A DNA stretch of 64,000 nt from Mesorhizobium shangrilense (GTDB lineage: Bacteria; Pseudomonadota; Alphaproteobacteria; Rhizobiales; Rhizobiaceae): positions 3,105,501 through 3,169,500 of the forward strand of contig NZ_JAQGPN010000001.1 of the NCBI RefSeq assembly GCF_028826155.1. The letters are read 5' to 3'. The notes under the pieces were generated by a model. It searched no databases. It saw nothing but the letters and a program-made list of their open reading frames with translations, and had not been told where the DNA came from. The position numbers and the translations under genes are program-made. The stretch's first letter is position 1, and every line of letters begins with the position of its first letter. Below, one piece after another: positions 36,393 through 45,216 of the stretch.

Positions 36393-36913
36393 GCGACGCC
36401 AGCGCAGTCAAGCTTCGGCTTAGGCGTGGCTCTCAGTTCCAAAGAGTGCGGTTTCGGTTCTGTAGCTGGGTGAGTGAGTTATCAATTGCCCCAGCATTCT
36501 GGGGAATGTAGCGCAAGGGTCGTCGTATCGCTGTTGCATCAGAGCTATATCGAGGTTTGTTGCTTACGCTGATCTGCCGCCTCGCAACAGACAGTACGCA
36601 TGTAGCATACGGTCAAACGGTGTCCTGTTGCGACCTAGCGGTACTTTCCGGGTCGGCCTTGCAGTGTAGAAGGTTCCGACTGTGCAATGGCCGCCATCAG
36701 GCGCCACGCTGACGGGCGACTTTGGGGCCGGCAGCGGACTGACGGCTTCCGGTGACTGAAAAGCGAATACCAGACGTTCAACCCGACGGCGGATAGGGGC
36801 TTGAATTGGCTAAGCGTACGTCCGTAAGGCGTGGGAGCTACCGCCATTCCGCCACGAAACAGGGTCTTGACGATGCATCCTCCAAGGTGCGAATAGAGCG
36901 CGAGATGGCGTCC
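36393..36913. other. Non-coding left flank of the methyltransferase/nuclease insert
   Basis: Apart from the degenerate repeat noted separately I see no gene, RNA or strong terminator. It separates the conserved housekeeping block from accessory genes on the opposite strand and is probably the left junction of an insertion. Confidence 0.4.
36709..36770 (+). repeat. Degenerate intergenic repeat, copy A
   Basis: About 60 bp starting GCTGACGGGCGACTTTGG and including GGACTGACGGCTTC and AAAGCGA. It aligns, by eye and with small gaps, to copy B at 41471-41531 in the same orientation. The two copies lie on either side of the methyltransferase/nuclease genes. Confidence 0.5.
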
Positions 36914-37219
36914 TTACTCTTCGCCGCCGTCTACCATGTGCTGAAGCTGCGGCTCGATCCGATCCGGCAAATCAATGAGGATTGTCTCTGGTTTGCCCAG
37001 ATGCAGGTAGCTGATCGCACTGGAGTTCGCGATCGCGAGTTCTAATATCCGTTCGAGATCTGCTTTCGGAACGCCGCTTTCCTCGTACATTCTGAGAATT
37101 TCAGCGAAGGGGGCCGCATGATTGCCATTGATAGCCGCGTTCCCGCGGGACCCAACATCGTGATAGATCGCCTCGTTGATAGGATTTGCATTATCGAGGG
37201 AGTGGTAGAAATCGCTCAA
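36914..37219 (-). CDS. Small hypothetical protein
   Basis: 101 aa if the TTG at 37219 is used; an internal ATG at 37093 would give about 59 aa. The stop codon in frame is only nine bases before the TTG, so no longer version exists. Soluble, mostly helical, with an ILRMYEESGVPKADLERIL stretch that looks like a folded domain. No family recognised. It is downstream of the nuclease on the same strand (217 bp gap), so it might be an accessory or regulator of the methyltransferase/nuclease pair. Confidence 0.5.
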   Translation of the reverse strand: MSDFYHSLDNANPINEAIYHDVGSRGNAAINGNHAAPFAEILRMYEESGVPKADLERILELAIANSSAISYLHLGKPETILIDLPDRIEPQLQHMVDGGEE

Positions 37220-37436
37220 GCATGCGGATCATACCGGAGACAATCTCTAGCCAAGTCAGCGATCGTTGTCGAAAGTTGATGGCAACTCGACGAAGGCCGA
37301 TATGCTGGCATGCGTGCGCGGCGGAAGTGGATATTGTCCCTATCGCGCAAGGGTTTAGCCTATCTGAGTCCTGTGATTGCCACCTTAGCACCTGGCGCCG
37401 ATGGTTCGGAGGACAGAGGGCTGTGCTGACAGCCAT

Positions 37437-38162
37437 TTAGGTCCGGTGGGAAGGCGAAGCCTCGACCTCCAACACGAAGTGGACGACGTTTACTTCGATG
37501 TCGCCGGTCATTTCTCGCGTCGCGAGCGGGATGCTATGCTTGGAGACGTGATGCTTGCGAGCTCCCAGCTCTATGGAACCGGCTCGGTCCTGGCCGATTT
37601 CGGCGAGCAATGCGGTCGATATTCTCGTGCTCCAGGTCGGGGCGTCGTGATCGACGACATAGGCGACCATGCCCCCATACGAAGAAATCGTGTAGGGATT
37701 GCTGGCGTCATCGAACCGTTTCAGCCCCCGCGGCCCGAGATATTCCGCCTTGATTTCGCGCTCATTGAGTACGGTCTTGGCTTCGATGCGTAAATCAAGT
37801 TCGGATTCCCGCATCAAAATGATCGTGTAGTCGGTGGGCTTGGCTTGCTTGCTGATGCCGGGATCCAGGGGTCGCGGGGTCTCGCAAGCTATCGAGATGT
37901 GGCGGAGATCGACGTCGCCATCGGCGGGGTCGGAGAGTGCTTGCTGGGCGCGGCGATAGGCGAAAAGGTCCGCCAAGGCACGGCTCACCGCCTCTTCTTG
38001 CGGGATCCCGGTCTTGCCCTTACGGAACCAGTCTTTTTTCGCTTCGTATTTCGCCCGCCTGAGCTTCAGTTCGTCGGCAGCGACATGAAGGCCCCCTATG
38101 GCATTGCCGAGAAACTCCGCCCACTCAGCGCTCTGTACGGCACCCAATGTCGAGCGGCTCAC
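37437..38162 (-). CDS. Putative PD-(D/E)XK restriction nuclease
   Basis: A GTG at 38162 overlaps the methyltransferase stop (GTGA), giving 241 aa; an ATG at 38228 would overlap it by 70 bp. The centre reads DYTIIL then LDLRIEAKTV, i.e. an acidic residue (D111 or D123) followed by E127-x-K129 on a predicted strand, which is the PD-(D/E)XK nuclease pattern. RGLKRFDDASNPYTISSYGG follows as a conserved-looking helix region. Coupled to a DNA adenine methyltransferase, it is most simply the cutting subunit of a restriction system. Family membership is inferred from the motif only. Confidence 0.6.
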   Translation of the reverse strand: MSRSTLGAVQSAEWAEFLGNAIGGLHVAADELKLRRAKYEAKKDWFRKGKTGIPQEEAVSRALADLFAYRRAQQALSDPADGDVDLRHISIACETPRPLDPGISKQAKPTDYTIILMRESELDLRIEAKTVLNEREIKAEYLGPRGLKRFDDASNPYTISSYGGMVAYVVDHDAPTWSTRISTALLAEIGQDRAGSIELGARKHHVSKHSIPLATREMTGDIEVNVVHFVLEVEASPSHRT

Positions 38163-41100
38163 TGGACCCAACTCCGAAGAGATCGCCTTAGGGTCGCGGC
38201 ATCGGTAACGGCCTGGTCGATTGTCCATGCGCTCCTGACAGAAGTCTTGAAGATATAGGCTCCATCGCCGTCCACTGTCGGGACCACTACCGCGTTGCCG
38301 ATGAAGCCGTTACCCATCGACGGCTGAACGGACTCCTCGCGGCGTATTCCGAACCGGATGCTAATCGGAAAGACCTCGCCGTCTTGTGCCTTGATGTCGA
38401 CGCTCATGGGCAGGCTCTTGCCGACCGCCGCCCGGAGCTCGGACTGCAAGCGATCTACATAGCTGCGGCGCGTGGCTTCGCTTACGTTCCTTTGACTACC
38501 TTCCGGGCACTGGGCGTTGGCGAAATATTGCCGGAAATCCTTGAATTCAGAGAAGGCGGCCTTGAAATCCTTGCCGGCACCCATGGCGTCGAGGATATCC
38601 GTGTCAACCTGAGTCGACTTGCCCAATGCTAAGAACTTCTCGTCCGACCAGTCCGTGAATGGGCAAGGAATTGCCAATAGGTCGTTCTTCTCGAAGCGAG
38701 CCTTATCCATAAGGTAACTGGCGCCGTATATCGACGCGAAGTACCGCACTACGCCAGAATCGATAAAGGCACGGAACGCCGCTTCGAACCCGACAGGAAA
38801 GGGTATGCTCTTGGCGAACTCGTCCGCTTCCATCGCCACTACCTGGCTTTTCCTCACGATCACGTTGAAGGTAGATGGATAGAGCACCGGTTCGCTGAAA
38901 TAGAGCGCCTGGGCCATGCTGCGCGGCACAAGAATGACCTCGCCGGCAAAGTAGCCCCTGAATTTCGGCGTTACCTTCCGCAACTGAGCTTGCGTCAAAG
39001 CCATGATCTGAACAGACTTTTCCGATCCTTCCGCTACCGGACGGCGTGAAACACCGGCATCCTGGCCACTGCGCCCTTTTCCCATCGCAAGATCCGAACG
39101 TTCCAGAAAATGCGCCAAGGTCTTGTCGTTGAAATTGGACCAAACCGTCAGGGCGTCATGCATGCGGCGATCGAAGTCGCTCAGGATGGCTTGGGTGAAC
39201 CATCCGCTTTTGCCTGCCCCGAAATCCTTCGCCCTGTGGTATTGAATCTCGGAATCCGAGGCTAGGAGGCTCCAGACCTCGTTCGTTCTGCCACCGGGCA
39301 ACGAAGACAGAAGCGGGCGGTAAACCGCGACTTTGTCATCGGCGTTCGGCTCGCGGTTCGTGACCACGACCACGCATGCGGAGGCTTCCACGCCCGGGAA
39401 CAGCTTCCTGCGCAGATGGAACAGGCTGCCGATCCAGCGCAACGTCGTCCGACTTCCGATCGCGTGCGCGAACGGGCCGGCCAACCGACCGATGACCGAC
39501 CGGGCCGGAAGGATCATGGCAACAGTCGCCTCGTTAGCGGCGAGCTTGAATATGGCGAGCCAGAAGAAAAGATCCGACAACCTCGCTTGACCGACAGGCA
39601 CCTTCGCAAGGCTCAATGCCATCCGGAAGTCCGCGACGCCGGCACTTTCTCCGCCGCGACCCTGATCCCGATTAGTACGATCCTTCTGGCCGCTCGACGC
39701 CGACCATGGCGGATTGCCCACAACGTGGGTGAACTTGCGGCCGAGAAACCTGGTGGCAAACGCGCTCTCGGAAACGACGTTGTCCGAAAGGTCCGGCAGG
39801 AATTTTTCGTCGCCTGCTGCCTCTACCAGCTCGTCTATCGTCGCTCGGCCGACATAGTCCAGCAAGGTCAAGTAAAGGCTGAAGCGACATACGTTCGCGG
39901 CCTGTGCGTGTAATTCGACGCCATGGATGCCCTTGAGCAACAGTGCCTTGGCCAGCCGGATGTCCTGGGGCTTCCAGCCGTCGCGAGGCGTGTACCGTTC
40001 CATCAGTCGCCGGAACGCGCCGACCAGGAATAGCCCCGATCCGGCTGCAGGATCGACCAATTCGGAGTCGGAAGTGATCGGGACGACCGCCTCCACCCGA
40101 TCCAGTACGTGGTCCACCAGGTGCGGTGGGGTATAGAATACGCCGTCGTCCCGCTTCTGCTTAATGTCTTCGATCTTGATGAAGCGTTCGTAGATGGCCG
40201 AGATCGTCTCCGTGCGCAGGATCGAAAAGGACACGTTGAAAAAGCTGTGTTGGATACCGCCGGCCGTGATGGTGTCGCCGCAACGCACCACCCGATGGAC
40301 CAGCCGGCAAAGGCCATCCGTCACTAGGTCGCGCTGATCGTCTTCTATCTTAAAGACACTGCCGTTGATGGCGCCATCGACGATGTCGAAAGCGGCCAAC
40401 GCATCGCTTGAGGACCACGCTCCGTGGACCTCGTCATTGGGATTTTCGGAAAAGATGGCTTCGACGAAGAGCGGGAGCGACGGGGTGTCGTTGCCGGCCA
40501 GCTTCCGAGAAAGCCAGGCCGGTGCAAGAATGCCACGGTCTGCCAGCACGTATGTGTAGAGGAACTTGCCGATTACCGCGTTGATCAGGTTCTGATGCCC
40601 TTCCAGGGCGGGAAAATTCTTCTGGGCCAGCACGTTCAGCGCTTCAATGGCATCGACCAGCTGATTGTCGACACTAGAATCCCGATGGATATCAAGGTCG
40701 CGCCAGGTCAACGACGACGCGATCCGGTTGGCGCTGTAGTACAAAAGGGCGGCGGGCAATTCCGCAACCGTTCCGGTGAGCCGCACCTTGATAGGGTCAA
40801 TATCGGGCGACTGGAAACCACCGCAGACAAGCACTTCGTCCGCACAGACGATCAACAGGAATGGCACGACCCCCTGGCTCCATACCGCTCGACGCAGGTG
40901 AGCCACTTCGTCCGGAGATTCGGCACTGGCGAGATACACGATGGGCTTGAGCGACGCTGGCCGAAAACCGTCTTCGAGCGCGAAAACGCCGTGGATTTTC
41001 ATGGCACTCAGGGCTTGCCTAACGACATAAGGAAGCGTCGGATGCCGGGAAAGGTCGGCCAATTCGAAATATGTCTGGCGCTGCGAATAGCCCAGCAGGT

Positions 41101-41203
41101 CGCGAACCGCCGTGAGGCGGTCGTGCGTTTCGGGCTGCATCGTGACCTGTTCGCTCAATTCCCTCAACCCTATGGAACCCCACGGCACTTCCACGTAACG
41201 CAC
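38159..41203 (-). CDS. Large N6-adenine DNA methyltransferase (restriction-modification type)
   Basis: 1014 aa from the GTG at 41203; an ATG at 41140 (MQPETH) is an equally good start. An N-terminal domain of about 300 residues (VYLASAE, VWSQGVVPFLLIV) precedes the methyltransferase. GVFYTPPHLVDHVL (about 354-367) lies before motif I, VDPAAGSGLF (about 383-392), and the catalytic motif IV is NPPW (497-500). The C-terminal 450 residues probably carry target recognition. This plan matches N6-adenine enzymes of type I/IIG-like systems. The nuclease gene overlaps its stop, so the two are made together. The stretch before the start is AT-rich and probably holds the promoter. Confidence 0.87.
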   Translation of the reverse strand: MRYVEVPWGSIGLRELSEQVTMQPETHDRLTAVRDLLGYSQRQTYFELADLSRHPTLPYVVRQALSAMKIHGVFALEDGFRPASLKPIVYLASAESPDEVAHLRRAVWSQGVVPFLLIVCADEVLVCGGFQSPDIDPIKVRLTGTVAELPAALLYYSANRIASSLTWRDLDIHRDSSVDNQLVDAIEALNVLAQKNFPALEGHQNLINAVIGKFLYTYVLADRGILAPAWLSRKLAGNDTPSLPLFVEAIFSENPNDEVHGAWSSSDALAAFDIVDGAINGSVFKIEDDQRDLVTDGLCRLVHRVVRCGDTITAGGIQHSFFNVSFSILRTETISAIYERFIKIEDIKQKRDDGVFYTPPHLVDHVLDRVEAVVPITSDSELVDPAAGSGLFLVGAFRRLMERYTPRDGWKPQDIRLAKALLLKGIHGVELHAQAANVCRFSLYLTLLDYVGRATIDELVEAAGDEKFLPDLSDNVVSESAFATRFLGRKFTHVVGNPPWSASSGQKDRTNRDQGRGGESAGVADFRMALSLAKVPVGQARLSDLFFWLAIFKLAANEATVAMILPARSVIGRLAGPFAHAIGSRTTLRWIGSLFHLRRKLFPGVEASACVVVVTNREPNADDKVAVYRPLLSSLPGGRTNEVWSLLASDSEIQYHRAKDFGAGKSGWFTQAILSDFDRRMHDALTVWSNFNDKTLAHFLERSDLAMGKGRSGQDAGVSRRPVAEGSEKSVQIMALTQAQLRKVTPKFRGYFAGEVILVPRSMAQALYFSEPVLYPSTFNVIVRKSQVVAMEADEFAKSIPFPVGFEAAFRAFIDSGVVRYFASIYGASYLMDKARFEKNDLLAIPCPFTDWSDEKFLALGKSTQVDTDILDAMGAGKDFKAAFSEFKDFRQYFANAQCPEGSQRNVSEATRRSYVDRLQSELRAAVGKSLPMSVDIKAQDGEVFPISIRFGIRREESVQPSMGNGFIGNAVVVPTVDGDGAYIFKTSVRSAWTIDQAVTDAATLRRSLRSWVQ

Positions 41204-41628
41204 GGTACTACGTCTAACCTTTTGAATCTATTAAGAAATTAAAGAAACTGAAAGCTCAGCGGGATCAATGACTTAGCGAGGTCGACACAGGTCGGAGCGG
41301 GGTGTCGATGCCATTGCCGGGGGATGCCACGATTCTGTCGAAAAAAGTTCCCTTTTTGTTTTGCCTCTGCGACCGAATAGTTGAGTAGGCATCCGGTCAG
41401 ATGGGGCATCAAGACGGCTGCTTCTGGGTGATAGCCTTGATGGTCAGTACGACGGATATGCGGGCGCGTTGCTGACCGGCAGTTTGGGGGCCGAGAACGG
41501 ACTGGCAGCTTCTGGCACCAAGAAAGCGATAGCTGTCATTTCATCCACTAGAACCGAAGTCTCTGGTTGACCCAATGGGTTTCATCGGTCGACGATAGTC
41601 GCTTTCTCTCTCCATTCTCGCTTGCGAC
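41204..41628. other. Non-coding right flank of the methyltransferase/nuclease insert
   Basis: The first 60 bp are AT-rich (TTTTGAATCTATTAAGAAATTAAAG) and probably hold the methyltransferase promoter. The rest carries repeat copy B. No gene is visible. Confidence 0.45.
41471..41531 (+). repeat. Degenerate intergenic repeat, copy B
   Basis: Begins GCTGACCGGCAGTTTGGG and includes GGACTGGCAGCTTC and AAAGCGA, matching copy A (36709-36770) over its length with scattered substitutions. Same orientation as copy A. Confidence 0.5.
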
Positions 41629-43899
41629 TTAGTTTCCGCCCGCAGTGCGTAGCTGGCTCACTAGTCTCGCGAGCTCGGGATCGTTCGGTCGCAGGAGGGC
41701 CAAAGCTTCGGCATGTTTGAGCGTATCCCGATAGCGGTGGAGCTTGAGGCCAAGCTGAATGGCCGCGCCCAGAAGGTCTGAGTCGGCCACCCCGCTTGCA
41801 ACGGCTTGATCCAACGTCTCGAAGGCGTCTTCGCTCCGGCCGACAGAGTCAAGCGCCAGCGCAAGCGTTGTCCGGTACTGGGCATTGGCGGGGGCGAGCC
41901 GGACGGATGCCTCGAGCTCTTCGATGGCGCCTGAGCGATCGTTTGCGCGAACGAGCGCCAGGGCGTGACCATAGCGGAGGAGCGGATCCTCCGGCAGTAT
42001 CGCGATGGCCGCGGCATAGGTGCGTTCGGATTTCTCGTTCTGGGCGGTCGCCCTGTAGAGTTCGGCGAGATTGGCGTGCGCGCCGGCAAGGCTTCCGTCG
42101 AGCGAAATGGCGCGACGCAGCGCGGCTTCCGCTTCGTCCACTCGACGCTGACCTATGAGGAACAGGCCGTAGGTATTGTGTGCCTCGGCCATGTCGGCAT
42201 TGGATTGAACGTAGGCGCGCAGGTCCTCCAGCGCAGCGTCGAAGCTGCGCCGCTGGTCGCCGAGCAGGTCGGCGGTCGGCGCGCTGCCGAGAGCCGTGGC
42301 GGCGGCCACCCGGACGGCGCGGGTCTCATCGGCAAGCAACCTGCCAACAGCATCGATCCTCAATTCAGGCGGGAGGTTACCGGCCGCCTGCGCGGCCCCC
42401 AGCCGGACAAGGGGATCGGGGTCCTCCGACGCCGCCTTCACGTCGGCAAGGGCGGCCTCGCCGCCAAGTCGACCGATCTCCGCGACCGCACTTCCCTTGA
42501 CGATGCCAGCCTGCTCCCGATCGGCAAGGAGCGCACGCAACGCCTCAACCGCGGCCGGATCGTCTTTCGCTGCGCCAGCGAACGCGTGTGCGATGGTCGG
42601 GCGCTCGCGCCATGCCGTCCCGTACCATTCGTCCATCGCTGCCGCCGCCCACTCGTTCGTCTCCGCCGCATGGCAGGTCGTGCAGGGGTTCGGCGTGCCA
42701 TAGGCGATTGACAAGTCGGGCCGTGGCACGACGAACGAATGGTCCCGCCGCGGATCGACCTTCATGTAGATGCGCTCCGGCATGTGGCAGTTGGCGCAAA
42801 GGCCGCCGGCGGAGCCGACCGCATGATGTGTGTGCTCGCGCGTATCGAAACTGCCGCTCGGATCAAAGCTTGTGAAACGGTCCGACTTTGTCTCGGTGTG
42901 GCACTGTGTGCATATCGCGTTACCCGCCGCCTTCAGGGTCGCCTCGTGTTGCTGGTGGCACTCGAGGCATCCGACGCCGGCCCTCGCCATCTTGCTTTGC
43001 TGGAACGAGCCGTATTCGAACACCTCGTCCAGTATCTGTCCGTCGGGAAAGTAAAGGTCCGGGCGCAGCAGGTCAGGCGAGAAATGATCCAAGAAAGTCT
43101 TGCCCGGTCCGTAGCCGTCGACAAGTTTTATCCGGCGCGAATGGCAGCCCAGGCACACATTCTGGTCGACAGGGGCCAGGCCAAAATCGGTGGTGGGCGG
43201 CGGGACTGCCGCCTCAGCCCATTCCATGTGTTTTCTGCCGCCGCCGTGGCATGACTGGCAACCAATGCTGGTCGCGACATAGGTCGACTTGTACTCGCCG
43301 GTTCCCGGCTGAAAGTTCGCCTGCGGATCGGTCGAGTGGCAGTCGATGCACGTCCTGTTCCAGCGGTAGAAGGGGCCGGTCCAGTGGGAAGTGGTACCGG
43401 GTTTAGCCGGTTTGCCGGAACCCAACCAGAACCATTCCCGCTTGTTCGCATCCCAAGCGATATCGAGCGCTTGCAGCCTGCCACCGCCGATATCGACGAG
43501 ATATTGCTGCAGCGGTTCGTAGGCAAAGGTGTACTTGACCTGGAATTCGGCTTGCTTGCCGTCGGATCCCTCCGTTCGGACGAGGTATTGGCCGTCACGC
43601 ACGAAAAAAGTGGTCAGGATGCCGTCATGCTCGAAGCGGGTGTCGTCAAAGTTCGCGCGCACGGTCGTTTCGTCGGCAACGGCCATCGCCTTGGCGTGGT
43701 GCGACTTGGCAAATGCTGCCGCCTGCTTCTCATGGCAGGTAGCGCATTTCTTCTCATCGACGAACCCATCATGAACGGCAATCTGCGGGTCGGACACGTG
43801 AGGACTGGTCTCCGTCGCCGATACATATCCAGCCATGGCAAACGCGAGAAAGAACCCCAGCGCTATTTGCAGCAAGACGCCTTTGCGAGGCTCAGTCAT
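41629..43899 (-). CDS. Exported octaheme cytochrome c with HEAT-like and TPR repeats
   Basis: 756 aa. A signal peptide or anchor (about 1-28) is followed by eight CxxCH haem motifs: CATCH, CIDCH, CQSCH, CLGCH, CLECH, CTQCH, CANCH and CTTCH. Beyond about residue 420 the haem part gives way to alpha-helical HEAT-like repeats, then TPR units (AEAHNTYGLFLIGQ and following). This is a periplasmic multihaem electron-transfer protein or nitrite/hydroxylamine-reductase-like relative; the TPR tail suggests partner docking. The enzyme activity is not evident. Its start overlaps the DUF2721 gene end by 8 bp. Confidence 0.88.
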   Translation of the reverse strand: MTEPRKGVLLQIALGFFLAFAMAGYVSATETSPHVSDPQIAVHDGFVDEKKCATCHEKQAAAFAKSHHAKAMAVADETTVRANFDDTRFEHDGILTTFFVRDGQYLVRTEGSDGKQAEFQVKYTFAYEPLQQYLVDIGGGRLQALDIAWDANKREWFWLGSGKPAKPGTTSHWTGPFYRWNRTCIDCHSTDPQANFQPGTGEYKSTYVATSIGCQSCHGGGRKHMEWAEAAVPPPTTDFGLAPVDQNVCLGCHSRRIKLVDGYGPGKTFLDHFSPDLLRPDLYFPDGQILDEVFEYGSFQQSKMARAGVGCLECHQQHEATLKAAGNAICTQCHTETKSDRFTSFDPSGSFDTREHTHHAVGSAGGLCANCHMPERIYMKVDPRRDHSFVVPRPDLSIAYGTPNPCTTCHAAETNEWAAAAMDEWYGTAWRERPTIAHAFAGAAKDDPAAVEALRALLADREQAGIVKGSAVAEIGRLGGEAALADVKAASEDPDPLVRLGAAQAAGNLPPELRIDAVGRLLADETRAVRVAAATALGSAPTADLLGDQRRSFDAALEDLRAYVQSNADMAEAHNTYGLFLIGQRRVDEAEAALRRAISLDGSLAGAHANLAELYRATAQNEKSERTYAAAIAILPEDPLLRYGHALALVRANDRSGAIEELEASVRLAPANAQYRTTLALALDSVGRSEDAFETLDQAVASGVADSDLLGAAIQLGLKLHRYRDTLKHAEALALLRPNDPELARLVSQLRTAGGN

Positions 43900-44320
43900 G
43901 GTGATCGGGCTCGCTCAGGGCGATCCTTATTTCCTGAAGGAAGCGCAGCAGAGCGCCCGTGAGCAGGGCCAGAGCCACGACAAACAATACGCCCGCGCCG
44001 GGTTCGTGACGATAGCCCAAAAGGCTCACCACGAACCCGAACAACAGAAGCGCGGTGATTGCGATGCCGCTGGTCACCACCAGATGCAGCGAATGGTTCA
44101 GGAGGCGTTCCCGACGCTTCAGCCTGGCAATGTCCGCTTTCAGCCAGGCGCGCGCCGCATCATCGTCCGCGATCAGGTTCAGCTTGCGCAGCCGATCGGT
44201 TACGCGCGTCATCCGGGCAATCAGGATCGAGATCAAAGCGGCGATCGCCGTGAGCAGGAATGACGGCGCCAACGCGTGCGAGATGACGATCGAAAGCTGG
44301 TCAGCATCAATTTCGGGCAT
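43892..44320 (-). CDS. DUF2721 membrane protein
   Basis: 142 aa with three hydrophobic segments (about 15-35, 80-100, 108-128) and the charged RVTDRLRKLN loop characteristic of DUF2721 proteins. Overlaps the octaheme cytochrome by 8 bp, so the two are co-translated. Function unknown; perhaps a membrane anchor or partner of the cytochrome. Confidence 0.8.
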   Translation of the reverse strand: MPEIDADQLSIVISHALAPSFLLTAIAALISILIARMTRVTDRLRKLNLIADDDAARAWLKADIARLKRRERLLNHSLHLVVTSGIAITALLLFGFVVSLLGYRHEPGAGVLFVVALALLTGALLRFLQEIRIALSEPDHHD

Positions 44321-44409
44321 CGGCCGCGTTGCTCCTGTCGGTGCCGGGCGGGGCTGAAGACGCTCGCAGCTCGAAACAGATCACCTTGCCTACGCCCCTT
44401 GTCCTGCCG

Positions 44410-45069
44410 CTAGGTAATGGCGTTCACTGCGCGCGCTGCGACGATCACCAAGGTCAGCAACGCAATGCCGCTCTCCAGCATCATCAGCATCTTGGCCCGC
44501 CGGCTCAGTGGGAGGACATCTGTGGGGCTGAACGCGGTCGCCGTGTTGTAGGCCAAAGAAAGATAGTCGAGGAACAGTGGCCGCCAATCCGGCGAAGCGA
44601 CATCAGGCGTCGCGGCCTGCGGAAAGAGCCAGTCCGGAGAATTTTCCCCGCTCTCCCTGGCGGAAGGACCACCACGATCAAGCTGCCAGTAGAGCATCGC
44701 AAAGGCGAGCACGTTGGTGACCCAGATGGCCAGTGATGACGAGAGCAAGGAGACCGCGCGCGTCTCCGGCGGATGCAGCGTGATGATGCCGATCATGTCC
44801 GCAAGCTCCAGCGTCGTGTTCGCGACGTATCCGGCTGCGAACAGGATGATGACGATCCTCTCTGCGCGCTGCCAAAAGAGGGCGTTGCCGGCGGAAAAGG
44901 TGACGGCGGCCATCGGCACCAGAATCACCAGCGCAATGACATACGAAAACCACTTCGGCGCGATCTGGACATGATGTGGCAGCACCTCGAGCAATCCGAG
45001 CACCACGACGATGGCGAGCGCAGGAGCCCAGCGCAGTTCATGTCGAGACGGCGACCTCGCATTGGCCAT
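44410..45069 (-). CDS. Membrane protein with ion-channel-like C-terminal segment
   Basis: 219 aa with about five hydrophobic segments. Near the C terminus DYLSLAYNTATAFSPTDVLPL aligns loosely with the pore region of two-helix K+ channel-like (Ion_trans_2) proteins, but the GYGD filter is absent. An alternative is a DUF1345-type protein. Transcribed in the same direction as its neighbours, 89 bp before the DUF2721 gene. Role unknown. Confidence 0.6.
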   Translation of the reverse strand: MANARSPSRHELRWAPALAIVVVLGLLEVLPHHVQIAPKWFSYVIALVILVPMAAVTFSAGNALFWQRAERIVIILFAAGYVANTTLELADMIGIITLHPPETRAVSLLSSSLAIWVTNVLAFAMLYWQLDRGGPSARESGENSPDWLFPQAATPDVASPDWRPLFLDYLSLAYNTATAFSPTDVLPLSRRAKMLMMLESGIALLTLVIVAARAVNAIT

Positions 45070-45216
45070 GATCGTCCACCGAAGCGAACCGGTACCAAAT
45101 CTATCGGAGCGGATCCGCCAGGGTCTAAGGACCTCGAGACCGTGCCTAAGCTCCGCTCGTGTTCATAACCCGACGGCCTAACGCCCCTCGGCGCGAGGGG
45201 TGCAGGACGCGAGGCG

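Noticed and set aside
36393..36900. Possible CRISPR or tandem repeat array in the gap
   Set aside because: Only one degenerate repeat unit is present; no regular spacing or identical repeats.
37191..37436. 81-codon - strand frame between the small hypothetical gene and the nuclease
   Set aside because: Composition is Arg/Ser/Cys-rich without domain pattern, overlaps the better small ORF, and has no ribosome site.
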